DNA of 64,000 nucleotides from JBCBGF01 sp039820585. Lineage in GTDB: Bacteria > Pseudomonadota > Alphaproteobacteria > Rhodobacterales > Rhodobacteraceae. Of the stretch, positions 52,830 to 62,433 are shown one piece after another. The position numbers were made by a program, and so were the translations under genes. The notes beneath the pieces were generated by a model that searched no databases, was not told where the DNA came from, and saw only the letters and a list, made by a program, of their open reading frames with translations. The first letter of the stretch is position 1. The number at the start of each line of letters is the position of its first letter. Location of the stretch: assembly GCA_039820585.1 (NCBI GenBank), contig JBCBPV010000005.1, forward strand, positions 1 to 64,000. Direction: 5' to 3'.

Positions 52830-53848
52830 AGCTGAGCGGACGCGAGGCTGCCCGCTATTTCGACAAACCTGATCCTGCGCGCACGGGCCTGTTGCTGTAT
52901 GGCGCAGATGCGATGCGCGTGGCGTTAAAGCGGCAACAGGTGGTCAAGGCGCTGATCGGGCCCACTGGCGATGATGAGATGCGTTTGACGCGGATTCCGG
53001 CGGCGGATTTGCGGAAGGACCCGGCATTGCTCGGCGATGCGATCAAGGCGCAGGGGTTCTTTCCCGGGCCGCGCGTGGCGCTGGTGGAAGAGGCGGGCGA
53101 CGGGCTGGCGCCGATGATCGCGGCGGCGCTGGCGGATTGGCGTGAGGGCGACGCGCAGGTGATCGTGACGGCGGGCACGCTGGCGGCGCGGTCGGCGCTG
53201 CGGAAGCTATTTGAGGGACATTCCAATGCCTATGCGGCGGGGATCTACGACGATCCGCCCAGCCGGGACGAGATTGAGAAGACGCTGTCAGAGGCTGGTC
53301 TGTCGGGGATTGGGCGTGATGCCATGGGCGATCTTGAGGCGCTGTCGCGCACGCTGGATCCGGGCGACTTTCGGCAGACGATTGAGCGGATTGCGCTGTA
53401 TAAGCTGGGCGATAGCGATCCGCTGACACCTGAAGAAGTAGCGCTGCTTGCGCCCAATTCTGGCGAGGCGGATATCGACGATGTGCTCAACATCGTGGCA
53501 GAAGCCCGGGCGCCCGAGATCGGGCCGGTGATGCAGCGGCTTAAGGCGCAAGGGGTGCAGCCCGTGACGCTGTGCATCGGGGCCACGCGCCATTTCCGTA
53601 CGCTGCATGCGGCGGCGAGCGATCCCGGTGGCCCTTCTGCGGGGATTGCCCGTGTGCGCCCGCCGGTGTTTGGCCCCCGCCGCGACCGGATGCAGCGGCA
53701 GGCGGCGAAGTGGGGCACCGCACGGCTGGAACAGGCGCTGGGTATTCTGTTTGACACCGACCTCGGCCTGCGCTCGGCCCAGCGCGCGCCGCAGATGGCG
53801 CAGATGGAGCGGGCGTTGATCCGGCTCGCCATGCTGGGCGCGCGCTGA
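52826..53848 (+). CDS. holA: DNA polymerase III subunit delta
   Basis: A 340-residue clamp-loader delta subunit, which opens the beta clamp. It begins M-K-L-S-G-R-E-A-A-R-Y-F and has L-L-Y-G-A-D, F-F-P-G-P-R-V-A-L-V-E-E and C-terminal helical collar segments; it has no P-loop, as expected. Length is normal. It overlaps lptE by four bases and touches the GST gene by one (TGATG). Confidence 0.94.
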   Translation: MKLSGREAARYFDKPDPARTGLLLYGADAMRVALKRQQVVKALIGPTGDDEMRLTRIPAADLRKDPALLGDAIKAQGFFPGPRVALVEEAGDGLAPMIAAALADWREGDAQVIVTAGTLAARSALRKLFEGHSNAYAAGIYDDPPSRDEIEKTLSEAGLSGIGRDAMGDLEALSRTLDPGDFRQTIERIALYKLGDSDPLTPEEVALLAPNSGEADIDDVLNIVAEARAPEIGPVMQRLKAQGVQPVTLCIGATRHFRTLHAAASDPGGPSAGIARVRPPVFGPRRDRMQRQAAKWGTARLEQALGILFDTDLGLRSAQRAPQMAQMERALIRLAMLGAR

Positions 53849-54435
53849 TGTACCGGGTGGTGGGTCCAGCGAAGACGCGTACGATGCGGTTGCTTTGGAT
53901 GTTGGATGAGCTGGGGGTGGATTATGCCCACGACCCATCGCCGCCACGCTCGGACACGGTTCGGGCGCTTAGTCCGTTGGGCAAGGTGCCGGTTCTGGTG
54001 GATGGGGATGCAAAGCTGACGGATTCCACCGCGATCCTGACCTACCTGGCTGACAAGCACGGCGCGCTGACCCATCCCGCAGGGACGATTGAGCGTGCGG
54101 GGCAAGATGGTGTAGCCCAGTTCCTGCTGGATGAGATGGACGCGCTACTTTGGACCGCCGCGCGTCACAGCTTTATCCTGCCCGAGGATCGGCGTGTGCC
54201 GGCGGTCAAGGACAGTCTGCGGTGGGAGTTTGCCCAGTCCGAGGCGCGGCTGGTGGCGATACTGGGCGCGGGGCCGTTTCTGACGGGCGACCAGATGACG
54301 ATCGCTGATATCATCGCGACGCATTGCGGGAACTGGGCTGTTGGCGCGAAGTTTCCGCTGACCGATCCGGTGCTGAAAGACTACCTGCGGCGCATGCGCG
54401 ACAGGCCCGCCTACCAGCGTGCGTCAGCCCGCTAG
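53848..54435 (+). CDS. Glutathione S-transferase family protein
   Basis: A 195-residue GST-type protein. The N-terminal thioredoxin fold has M-R-L-L-W-M-L-D-E-L-G, L-G-K-V-P-V-L-V-D-G and L-T-D-S-T-A-I-L-T-Y-L, and the helical domain T-G-D-Q-M-T-I-A-D-I. The group is broad; the substrate is not predictable. It follows holA with a one-base overlap. Its end overlaps the convergent MscS gene by 12 bases. Confidence 0.9.
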   Translation: MYRVVGPAKTRTMRLLWMLDELGVDYAHDPSPPRSDTVRALSPLGKVPVLVDGDAKLTDSTAILTYLADKHGALTHPAGTIERAGQDGVAQFLLDEMDALLWTAARHSFILPEDRRVPAVKDSLRWEFAQSEARLVAILGAGPFLTGDQMTIADIIATHCGNWAVGAKFPLTDPVLKDYLRRMRDRPAYQRASAR

Positions 54436-55752
54436 CTCGGGCTGCCCAGCCAACCCTTTGTGGTGCAGAACCCGTTGCGGATAGGGGATCTCAATCTCGG
54501 CATCCCTTAGCGTGTTCCAAATTATGAACAGCACCTCAGAGGTGTATTTCTTCGATCCATCGTCGATCCCGTTGACCCAGAACTCCACCGCGAAGTCTAT
54601 CCCGCTGTCACCGAACCCGCGCAGCTCACAATCGGGGGCTTCGGGGTCATTCAGGACCTCGGGGTGTTGCGCCACCGCTTCCTCGATCAGAGCGGGGATC
54701 TTGTTGATATCGGTGTCATAGCTGACCGAGAACGCGGCCTCATAGCGGTTGGCCGAGCCCTGGTCGGAATAGTTCACGACCCGCGTGGTGATGAAATCCT
54801 CGTTCGGGACCACGATCCAGCGGCCATCGAACGTCTCAAGGATCGTGGCGCGGGCAGTCATTCTGACGATGGTTCCGGCTTCGCCGCCATCAAGCTCGAC
54901 ATAGTCGCCGACGGTGGCCTGGCCTTCTACGAGCAAGATCACACCTGAGATAAAGTTCGAAGCGATCTTCTGCAGGCCGAGACCAAGCCCCACACCAATC
55001 GCACCACCCAGAACGGCGAGCGAGGTGAGGTTGATGCCCATGATGTTCATCAGGACCAGGAAGGCCGCGCCGAAGATCAAAAGCTCGACCGCTTTCGTCG
55101 CCAGTTCCCGGGTGGCCGGGCGGAGTTCTTTCTGTTTGGCGATGTAGCTGGCCGATTGCGTGTTCGACCAACGGCCGAGCCAGAACAAAAGGCTGCCTGC
55201 GATCAGCCCGCGCACCACGGCCAAAAGCGAGAACTGGATGTTGCCCAGTGCGATGACGGTTCCGGCGAGCCAGGCGGTGAACGGTTCCAGCAACCCCACG
55301 GTGTACAGCGCCATGGCGGGCAGCAGGGCATAGCGACCGACGAGTTTCAGGAACGGGTCCTTGACGATATCGCGCACCAGAGCGAGAGCAGCGAGAAACA
55401 GGAACACCCGTTTGCCAAAGGCAATGACCGCGCCCGAGCCGAAGAGCGAGCGCACGATCTCTTCGCCGAGCGCAGTAAACGCATAGGCCAGAAGCGGCAG
55501 GATCAGCGGCAGGAATTGCAGCACAAAGCGGCGGGCCTGCGCGATGGTGCCTTGCTGGTCAATGCCAGGTGTGATGAGCCGCCCCAGCGCAGGCCGCACA
55601 CGACGCGTGACAAGCCAGGCCAGCACGAAGGCGGCGATCAGTAGTGCAAATTGCGACCAGGCCGCGGGGGAGATGAGCCAGCTTTGGGCCAGCGCCAACC
55701 CTTGTTCAAGGTAGCCCAGGGCAATGCCCACGATTTCCGGCTGCTCGTCCAT
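54424..55752 (-). CDS. MscS family mechanosensitive channel
   Basis: A 442-residue small-conductance channel homologue. There are four to five N-terminal membrane helices, then the pore helix with G-G-A-I-G-V-G-L-G-L-G-L-Q-K-I-A-S-N-F and the beta domain (V-E-G-Q-A-T-V-G-D-Y-V-E), ending in a cytoplasmic vestibule. It is longer than E. coli MscS through extra N-terminal helices. The ATG at 55752 follows GAGGTGG. A GST gene overlaps its 3' end. Confidence 0.93.
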   Translation of the reverse strand: MDEQPEIVGIALGYLEQGLALAQSWLISPAAWSQFALLIAAFVLAWLVTRRVRPALGRLITPGIDQQGTIAQARRFVLQFLPLILPLLAYAFTALGEEIVRSLFGSGAVIAFGKRVFLFLAALALVRDIVKDPFLKLVGRYALLPAMALYTVGLLEPFTAWLAGTVIALGNIQFSLLAVVRGLIAGSLLFWLGRWSNTQSASYIAKQKELRPATRELATKAVELLIFGAAFLVLMNIMGINLTSLAVLGGAIGVGLGLGLQKIASNFISGVILLVEGQATVGDYVELDGGEAGTIVRMTARATILETFDGRWIVVPNEDFITTRVVNYSDQGSANRYEAAFSVSYDTDINKIPALIEEAVAQHPEVLNDPEAPDCELRGFGDSGIDFAVEFWVNGIDDGSKKYTSEVLFIIWNTLRDAEIEIPYPQRVLHHKGLAGQPELAG

Positions 55753-55801
55753 GGTCTTGCCACCTCTGCCCGTTGCGCCATTTTCTGACCTGTTCTGAGG
55801 G

Positions 55802-56116
55802 ATGACACAAGTGAGCGCCGAGGCCCCCGATCCGATCTGCCCCTTGTGTGGCCGCCCCATCCCGCCCGATGTGGCGCAAAGCCGCCATCATCTGGTGCCC
55901 AAGCTGAAAGGCGGGAAGGGGGGCGAGACCGTGCTTTTGCATCACATCTGCCACAAGGAAATCCATGCCACCCTGACCGAGGCGGAACTGGCGCGCAGCT
56001 ATGCCACCATCGAGGCGCTGCGTGCGCACCCACGGATCGAGACGTTCGTGCGCTGGGTGGCCAAACGCCCGCCAGAGTTCCTGTCGCGCGTGCCGGGCAA
56101 GCGCGGGCGGCGTTAA
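55802..56116 (+). CDS. HNH endonuclease-like protein
   Basis: A 104-residue protein with a zinc ribbon Cys13-P-L-C16 and H-H-L-V-P-K (29-34), then H-H-I-C-H-K-E-I-H (47-55), the core of an HNH fold. It is free-standing, without a modification or DNA-binding partner, so its role (DNA repair, restriction or none) is open. Divergent from the MscS gene; its TAA shares TTAA with the convergent crotonase-fold gene. Confidence 0.9.
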   Translation: MTQVSAEAPDPICPLCGRPIPPDVAQSRHHLVPKLKGGKGGETVLLHHICHKEIHATLTEAELARSYATIEALRAHPRIETFVRWVAKRPPEFLSRVPGKRGRR

Positions 56117-56730
56117 ACTGTTGGGACGAGGCCCTTGATGGCGGCGACATGGGCCGTGTCGGCGCCAGCAGCGTCTTGGGACAGGTCTGCGACCGCGTCC
56201 ATCAACGCCTCGGGCGCGACGATCCGGTCGATCAGGCCCCAGGAGAGCGCTTCTTCCGCCTCGATCTTTTGACCGGCCATCAGGATCATCTTGGCGCGTG
56301 CCGGGCCGACGAGGTTGGCAAGGCGTGGCGGGTCGCTGGGTTGGGGCAAAAAGCCCAGTTTCATGACCGGATAGAAGAACTTGGCCCCTGGTACCGCCAG
56401 CCGCAGATCGCAGGCCAGCGCCATGCCAAAGGCGCCCCCCGCCAGCGTGCCGTTGAGGGCGCAGATCGTGAGGCAGGGGAGGGTGGCGATGGTGCCTGAC
56501 AAACGCTCCCACACCGGGTCGGTGGCAAGGCCGGCGCGCGCTTCGTCCAGATCGGCGCCCGCGCTGAAGACGCGGCCTTTGCCTGTGATCACAAAGACGC
56601 GGGCCTCGTTTGCTGCGGCATCGGCGGCGTCTGCCAGTGCGCTGAGCATCTCTGCCGTCAGAGAGTTTGCCTTATCGGGACGGTCAATCGTGGCCGTCCA
56701 GCATCCGTCTTCCCTGTCGAGGTGGATCAC
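56113..56730 (-). CDS. Crotonase-fold (enoyl-CoA hydratase/isomerase family) protein
   Basis: A 205-residue crotonase-fold protein with the oxyanion segments F-S-A-G-A-D-L (55-61) and L-A-G-G-A-F-G-M (96-103). The two hydratase glutamates are not in place: the position of Glu144 is Gly102 and that of Glu164 is Val122 (Y-P-V-M-K-L-G). It is therefore unlikely to be a standard hydratase and may be an isomerase, decarboxylase or inactive member. It overlaps the upstream SDR gene by four bases. Confidence 0.87.
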   Translation of the reverse strand: MIHLDREDGCWTATIDRPDKANSLTAEMLSALADAADAAANEARVFVITGKGRVFSAGADLDEARAGLATDPVWERLSGTIATLPCLTICALNGTLAGGAFGMALACDLRLAVPGAKFFYPVMKLGFLPQPSDPPRLANLVGPARAKMILMAGQKIEAEEALSWGLIDRIVAPEALMDAVADLSQDAAGADTAHVAAIKGLVPTV

Positions 56731-57482
56731 GCGATCAGTCCCACACGGCGGCGGATGCCTTCGTCGCGAAGCGAGATTTCTTCACCCACAAACGCGTCGG
56801 CGTCAGGCGAGCACATCCACACCAGCGCCTGACCGGGCCATTCCGGGGGGATGTGATCGGACCAATCCAACTGACTGACCGGATTGATGCCGGATGCCTT
56901 GATCTCGCGTTGCATCTGCGTTGCGACCGTTCCGGGTGACAGGCCCATCGCGCGGATGCCCTGATCGCGTTGTTCCTTGTCGAGGCACCGGGTCAGCATA
57001 GCGGCCCCGGCCTTGGAGGCGCAATAATGGCTCCATGCCTCAACCGGGCCGTGGGCCGCGCCGGAAGAGACGGTGAGGATGCTTCCCCCGCCCGCCTCGG
57101 CCATCACGGGGGCCGCAGCGCGCATGCCGTGATAGACGCCTTTGAGGTTGATATCGAGGGCCAGGCCCCATCCCTCTGGGTCCGAAGTTGCGAGGTGTGC
57201 AATGGGCTCAATGACGCTGGCGTTGTTGATCAGCACATCAAGGCGTCCGAAGGTCTGCACCGCGGCGTCGATGGCCGATTGCACCTCCCAGAAGCGGCTG
57301 ACATCGCAGGGGATGGCCAGGGCCTGCGGCCCGATCTCACCCGCAAGCTCGACAATACTGTCTTCGCTGCGCGCGCACAGCGCCACTTGCGCGCCAGCGG
57401 CTGCAAAGGCGCGGGCGGCGGCGGCACCGATACCGCGGCTGGCACCGGTGATCAGAACGCCCTGACCGGTCATGTCGTGCAT
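56727..57482 (-). CDS. Short-chain dehydrogenase/reductase
   Basis: A 251-residue SDR. The NAD(P) motif is T-G-A-S-R-G-I-G (13-20), N-N-A-S near 86, catalytic Ser in V-S-S-G, and Y-x-x-x-K as H-Y-C-A-S-K. GGGAG precedes the ATG; the alternative start three codons later has no better site. It heads a two-gene operon with the crotonase-fold gene, which suggests acyl-CoA or hydroxyacid chemistry, with no clear substrate. Confidence 0.91.
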   Translation of the reverse strand: MHDMTGQGVLITGASRGIGAAAARAFAAAGAQVALCARSEDSIVELAGEIGPQALAIPCDVSRFWEVQSAIDAAVQTFGRLDVLINNASVIEPIAHLATSDPEGWGLALDINLKGVYHGMRAAAPVMAEAGGGSILTVSSGAAHGPVEAWSHYCASKAGAAMLTRCLDKEQRDQGIRAMGLSPGTVATQMQREIKASGINPVSQLDWSDHIPPEWPGQALVWMCSPDADAFVGEEISLRDEGIRRRVGLIA

Positions 57483-57597
57483 CTGTCTGCTCCCAAGAAA
57501 AAACCAGATTGCGCCGCAAGAAAGCCGTCGTTGCGCTTGACCACTGCCGCACTACACCCAAGGTTATTCGGGTATTCCCCCCTGCGAAAGGCCCAAC

Positions 57598-59097
57598 ATG
57601 TTGAATTCCCCCAAGACCGGTGCCGTCACGCTGGCGTTTGTGGCGACGGCAAGCTCTGCCATGGCGGATGTCACTGCAACCGACATCTGGAACAGCTGGC
57701 AGACCATGGCCCAGGAGATGGGTCAGTCGATCACGGCCGATGGCGAGGCGCGGACATCGCAGGGTTTGGTTGTCTCGAACGTCACTGTCACGATGGACAT
57801 GCCTGAAGGCGCTGTTGCTGCACCGATTGGGGATGTGACTTTCGTGGAAAACGGCGATGGTACCGTGTCCATCGAAGTCGCCGATCAGTATCCTCTGCGG
57901 ATCACCGGAATCGGGTCGGATGGCGAAAGCTTCGATGTCTCGATGGTGGTGCGGCAGCCAGGCCTGGCCCTGACCGCTTTGGGCGATGCGGCGAACCCCA
58001 GCTATACCTATTCCGCGCCAGAGGTGGGGATGGGCGTGACGGAGCTGATGATTGATGGTGAGCCGGTGGAGATCGACTTTGATCTGTCCCTGCGCGCGCT
58101 GACCGGTGGCTATGACTTCCTTGGTAACTCCAATGCCGACAGTGCGCTGTCGATTGGCGCGCTGGCGATGCGGCTGATGCTGGCCGATATCGAGACGCCG
58201 GGAACGGATTTCTCAATGAACCTGACGATGCAGGATATCTCGTCTGAGAATTCGGGCTCGATCACGCCGTTGAATGCGACGCAATCGCTTGGTGCGATGC
58301 TGGGCGAAGGGTTCGCCTCAACCGGTGAGTTGGCCTATGGGGCGGTGACCTATGGCATCGAAGGCGGTGATCGCAGCGACCGCGTGGCGGTTGAGGGCAG
58401 CATCGAGAACGGGATCTTCAGCGCGCAGATGGGCGACGGCGGGATCCTCTATGGCGGCGAGAACAATGGGATCGCGATGACGGTGTCGGGGACGCAGATA
58501 CCGTTCCCGTCGCTTGAGTTTGCGATGGAACAGTCGTCGGGTTCAGTCACCTTGCCCCTGGCGCCATCGGACGATGCGAATGAATTCGCGCTTTTGACCC
58601 GGATGACCGGTCTGACGGTGGATGACCGGCTCTGGTCGATGATTGATCCTGGGCGCCTGTTGCCGCGCAACGGGGCCGATCTGGTGATTGACCTGCTTGG
58701 AAGCGGCAGATGGCTGGTTGATATCACCGATCCCGAACAGGCCGCGGGCCTGGACGGCATGGGCGGCATGCCTGGTGAGATTGACGCGCTGACCTTGCGC
58801 GAATTGCGCTTGTCCGCGGTTGGGGCCGAGCTGACTGGCAGTGGTGATTTCACGTTTGAAAGCACCGATGACGGCATTCCACAGCCTGCCGGTGCAATTG
58901 ATCTGAACCTGACCGGGGCCAACACCTTGTTGGATCGCCTGGTGTCCATGGGCCTGGTTCCGGAAGAGCAGGCGATGGGCGCGCGTATGATGCTGGGCCT
59001 TTTTGCGCGGCCCGGGCCGGGGACAGATGCGCTGGTGTCGAAAATCGAGGTGACGCCGGACGGATCGGTGACGGCCAACGGCCAACGCATCCGCTAG
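57598..59097 (+). CDS. DUF2125 domain protein, exported
   Basis: A 499-residue protein with a signal peptide (ending A-S-S-A-M-A) and a long beta-rich body, matching the DUF2125 family of alphaproteobacteria. No catalytic motif is visible. Its segments repeat patterns such as V-T-V-T-M-D-M and I-E-V-A-D-Q-Y-P-L, in line with a periplasmic or envelope structural role; function is unknown. It is followed after 78 bases by pmbA. Confidence 0.88.
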   Translation: MLNSPKTGAVTLAFVATASSAMADVTATDIWNSWQTMAQEMGQSITADGEARTSQGLVVSNVTVTMDMPEGAVAAPIGDVTFVENGDGTVSIEVADQYPLRITGIGSDGESFDVSMVVRQPGLALTALGDAANPSYTYSAPEVGMGVTELMIDGEPVEIDFDLSLRALTGGYDFLGNSNADSALSIGALAMRLMLADIETPGTDFSMNLTMQDISSENSGSITPLNATQSLGAMLGEGFASTGELAYGAVTYGIEGGDRSDRVAVEGSIENGIFSAQMGDGGILYGGENNGIAMTVSGTQIPFPSLEFAMEQSSGSVTLPLAPSDDANEFALLTRMTGLTVDDRLWSMIDPGRLLPRNGADLVIDLLGSGRWLVDITDPEQAAGLDGMGGMPGEIDALTLRELRLSAVGAELTGSGDFTFESTDDGIPQPAGAIDLNLTGANTLLDRLVSMGLVPEEQAMGARMMLGLFARPGPGTDALVSKIEVTPDGSVTANGQRIR

Positions 59098-59175
59098 GAC
59101 CGCGCGAACATGCGCCTTGGCCTTGCGGCGGGGCGGGTGGCGGACTAGGTGCCATGGGAATGAAAGGATCTTTCC

Positions 59176-60522
59176 ATGGCAGCTGATCTTGAAAGCCTCG
59201 CCGGGGCAATGCTGGCGGCTGCGAGGTCGGCGGGTGCCGATGCGGCAGATGCGATTGTCGTGGATGGCACATCGGTTTCAATATCTGTCCTTGGTGGTGC
59301 GTTGGAAAGCGCCGAGCGGTCTGAAGGGATTGAGCTGGGCCTGCGGGTTCTGATCGGGCAACGACAGGCGCTCGTGTCGGTGTCAGACACCGCGCCCGAC
59401 GCGATTGAGACGATGGCCGAGCGTTCGGTGGCGATGGCGCGCGAGGCGCCCGAGGATCCCACGATTGGTCTGGCCGACCCCGGCGATCTGGTCGCCGCCG
59501 CAGATATCGACGGGCTTGAGCTTGCGGACCCCGCTAAGGAGCCTGCGCCTGACCGGTTGCAGGACCTTGCCGTGCGGGCCGAAGCCGCGGCGCTGGGCGT
59601 TGACGGGGTGTCGCAAGTGCAATCGGCCACCGCCGCCTATGGACGCCGCCGGATCTATCTCGCTGCGACGAACGGGCTGGCCAACGGGTATGGCCGCACG
59701 GATTCCGCGCTGAGTTGTGTGGCGATTACTGGATCGGGCACGTCGATGGAGCGTGATTATGCCGGGGAGCAGCGCATCTTTGCGGCGGATCTGCCCACGC
59801 CGGAAGAGGTGGGCCTTTTGGCCGGCGAACGCACGGCGGAGCGTGCGGGCGCGCGCAAACCGCCGACCGGGGCCTATCCGGTTTTGTATGACGAACGGGT
59901 GGCGGCATCCCTGATCGGACACCTGTTGCAGGCGGCGAATGGCGCGGCCATCGTGCGCGGTGCGTCGTGGTTACGCGATGCGATGGGGGACGCGGTCTTG
60001 CCCGCGGCGCTTTCGGTGATCGAGGATCCCCATCGCCCGCGCACCACAGGTTCAAAACCCTTCGACGCCGAGGGTCTTGCCACCCGGTCGCGCAAGATCG
60101 TGGAAGACGGTGTGCTGACCGGGTGGACACTGGATCTGGCGACGGGTCGAAAGCTGGGCCTGCCCAGCACGGCCAACGCGGCGCGCGGGGCGTCGTCGAC
60201 ACCGTCACCATCCAATCACAACATCCAGTTGACCCAAGGCGACCAGGATCGTGCCGCCCTGATCCGTGAGATGGGGACGGGTTTGCTGGTGACGTCGATG
60301 ATCGGCTCGTCGATCAACCCCAACACAGGCGACTATTCGCGCGGGGCCTCGGGCTTTTGGGTGGAGAACGGGGAGATCACCTTTCCGGTGAACGAATGCA
60401 CCGTTGCGGGGCATCTGCGCGAGATGCTGGCGTCAATCGTACCTGCCAATGACGCGCGCCCGCACCTGTCGCGGTCGGTGCCATCGCTTCTGGTCGAGGG
60501 GCTGACGATTGCAGGAGAGTGA
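59176..60522 (+). CDS. pmbA: TldE/PmbA-type metallopeptidase subunit
   Basis: A 448-residue TldD/PmbA family protein of the PmbA (TldE) branch, lacking the H-E-x-x-x-H zinc motif that the TldD partner carries. G-A-S-S-T-P-S-P-S-N and S-F-G-type C-terminal motifs (S-R-G-A-S-G-F-W-V-E-N-G-E) are seen. TldD/E acts as a protease on unfolded or modified peptides. TldD is not in the window. AAAGGATC precedes the ATG. Confidence 0.93.
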   Translation: MAADLESLAGAMLAAARSAGADAADAIVVDGTSVSISVLGGALESAERSEGIELGLRVLIGQRQALVSVSDTAPDAIETMAERSVAMAREAPEDPTIGLADPGDLVAAADIDGLELADPAKEPAPDRLQDLAVRAEAAALGVDGVSQVQSATAAYGRRRIYLAATNGLANGYGRTDSALSCVAITGSGTSMERDYAGEQRIFAADLPTPEEVGLLAGERTAERAGARKPPTGAYPVLYDERVAASLIGHLLQAANGAAIVRGASWLRDAMGDAVLPAALSVIEDPHRPRTTGSKPFDAEGLATRSRKIVEDGVLTGWTLDLATGRKLGLPSTANAARGASSTPSPSNHNIQLTQGDQDRAALIREMGTGLLVTSMIGSSINPNTGDYSRGASGFWVENGEITFPVNECTVAGHLREMLASIVPANDARPHLSRSVPSLLVEGLTIAGE

Positions 60523-61288
60523 TCTTCAACTTCTGACCGATGCGGCCGAGGCCGCGGGTGAGATCGCGCTGCGCTACTTCCAGTGTGACAACAAGGTTTG
60601 GGACAAGGGACACGATGACCCGGTGTCTGAGGCGGATTTTGCCGTGGACAGGTATCTTCGCGAGACGTTGATGGCCGCGCGTCCGGACTATGGTTGGTTG
60701 TCGGAAGAGACCGAGGATACCGAAGAGCGGCTGAGCCGGGACACCGTGTTTATCGTCGATCCCATCGATGGCACGCGGGCCTTTGTGGCTGGCGAAAGCA
60801 CCTGGGCGCATTCGCTCGGCATCGCGCACAAGGGGCAGGCGGTGGCAGCCGTCGTCTTCCTGCCTGCACGGCAGAAGCTTTATGTTGCGGGTGCGGGTGG
60901 TGGTGCCTTTCTCAACGGTGCGCCGATGCATGCGTCACAGCAAGACGACCTGGTTGGCGCCGACTTGCTGGCCTCGCGCCCTGCGCTTGACGCGCATCAT
61001 TGGCCGGGCGGGGTGCCAGCGATGACGCGCCATTTTCGCCCGTCACTTGCCTATCGGCTAAGCCTGGTGGGCGAGGGGCGGTTCGATGCGATGCTGACCT
61101 TGCGCGATAGTTGGGAATGGGACATCGCGGCCGGTGCCCTGATCGCGGCTGAGGCGGGTGCAACGGTGACCGACAAAAATGGGGGGGCGTTGCGGTTTAA
61201 CACCCCTGGCAGAGTGACCGCAGGTATCCTTGCCTGCGCACCGGCCTTGCATCCGCAGATCACCCACCGGATGCAGGCCGCCGCCTGA
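60509..61288 (+). CDS. Inositol monophosphatase family phosphatase, CysQ-like
   Basis: A 259-residue magnesium-dependent phosphatase. The metal site is E66-E67 in L-S-E-E-T-E-D, D84-P-I-D87-G-T-R and the late W-E-W-D-I-A-A-G. Such enzymes are 3'(2'),5'-bisphosphate nucleotidases (CysQ) or inositol/histidinol phosphatases; length and C-terminus favour a CysQ-like role in sulfur metabolism. The start is TTG at 60509, overlapping pmbA by 14 bases, with GAGGGG upstream; the GTG at 60519 is out of frame. Confidence 0.9.
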   Translation: MQESDLQLLTDAAEAAGEIALRYFQCDNKVWDKGHDDPVSEADFAVDRYLRETLMAARPDYGWLSEETEDTEERLSRDTVFIVDPIDGTRAFVAGESTWAHSLGIAHKGQAVAAVVFLPARQKLYVAGAGGGAFLNGAPMHASQQDDLVGADLLASRPALDAHHWPGGVPAMTRHFRPSLAYRLSLVGEGRFDAMLTLRDSWEWDIAAGALIAAEAGATVTDKNGGALRFNTPGRVTAGILACAPALHPQITHRMQAAA

Positions 61289-61294
61289 GCGCGC

Positions 61295-62311
61295 TTACAG
61301 ACCCAGCCGGATCTTTGCGGCGTCAGATGCGACCAGAAACCCATCCTCAAGCAACCCCTCAACCGTCGGATCGAATTGCGACGTGGGCAGTTTGAAGGAC
61401 AGGTCGGGTTCATCGGCGAACCGGCTGAGGCGCAGGACCGCTTCGTTATGCTTCAGGCGCTGGGCGGCAATGCGCTCTTTCTCGCGATCCAGGAAATCGC
61501 CCGAGAACTTGTAGTGCTTCAGCACGCCCGAGAAATCGGTACAGGACAGGCCGGTGCTGACATGGGGGTGGGCGCCTGGATCAATCTCAGGCCCCATCTT
61601 GAACAGCGGGTGCTTGGTCATGCAGCACTCTTCGCCAAAAAGCGTCGCACGGATGCCGCCGAACATGACCTTGATATCAGGGTTCGAGATTTTGTTTTGT
61701 TCAAGAAACCAGCGCCAGCGCGTCTCTTGAGAATAGTAATCGCGCGCGTCGATATCGGCGAGGCTGTAGCTGTTGAACTGCCTGATCGTCTCGGGAAAGC
61801 TGAGCCCCTGATGCGCCGACAAGGGGCCAGGTGGCACCATTTCCAGCATCTGGCAGACCATGGCCGTGTGGCCTTCGGCGCTTATCCGTTGGGTCAGATC
61901 GGGCAGGGCCAGATGATCGCAACCGGGATAGTGCAACAGCTCGTCGGAATCGAGCACCAGCCGCCAACCGCCGTCGATGAAGAGGGTCGAGGCGTAGTGG
62001 CGCATGTTCATCTGGTATTCGCGGAACTGCAGCGGGCAGGTGGCGACGATGGTGTTTGGGAACGATTTTGCGATCTCGATCGAGTCGTCGGTCGATCCAT
62101 TGTCCATATACATCAGGTAATCCGCACCAAGTGCGCGGTGATGTTCGACAACGGTTTTCAGGTGATAACTGACATTGCGACCAAGGATGACCAGCGCCAC
62201 CTCATCATCGCGTAGGGTGAATTTCTGTGGCCCGTGGATATGCGTAACCTGACGCTTCAGTGCGCGGTCGTCATAGCGTTTGCGGATCTTGTTCAGGATG
62301 CCCACGGCCAA
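61295..62311 (-). CDS. Glycosyltransferase family 2 protein
   Basis: A 338-residue GT-A-fold protein (GT2 or Glyco_tranf_2_4 group). V-I-L-G-R-N-V starts the donor domain, Y-M-D-N-G-S-T-D-D-S is the nucleotide-sugar stretch, and L-V-L-D-S-D-E is the metal-binding D-x-D. It likely adds a sugar to a surface polysaccharide or lipid. It is divergent from the GT61 gene, and its stop is six bases from the convergent CysQ-like stop. Confidence 0.88.
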   Translation of the reverse strand: MAVGILNKIRKRYDDRALKRQVTHIHGPQKFTLRDDEVALVILGRNVSYHLKTVVEHHRALGADYLMYMDNGSTDDSIEIAKSFPNTIVATCPLQFREYQMNMRHYASTLFIDGGWRLVLDSDELLHYPGCDHLALPDLTQRISAEGHTAMVCQMLEMVPPGPLSAHQGLSFPETIRQFNSYSLADIDARDYYSQETRWRWFLEQNKISNPDIKVMFGGIRATLFGEECCMTKHPLFKMGPEIDPGAHPHVSTGLSCTDFSGVLKHYKFSGDFLDREKERIAAQRLKHNEAVLRLSRFADEPDLSFKLPTSQFDPTVEGLLEDGFLVASDAAKIRLGL

Positions 62312-62433
62312 CCCTTCATGCCTTGCGTGGTGCCGCGCCAGGTGGACTGCGGCACGGGTTCGCGTGATCTATGCGACAGATGCAGGCGCGCCCGCAACCG
62401 GTGCATGATCTGAGCATGGCACAGTGATGCGGC

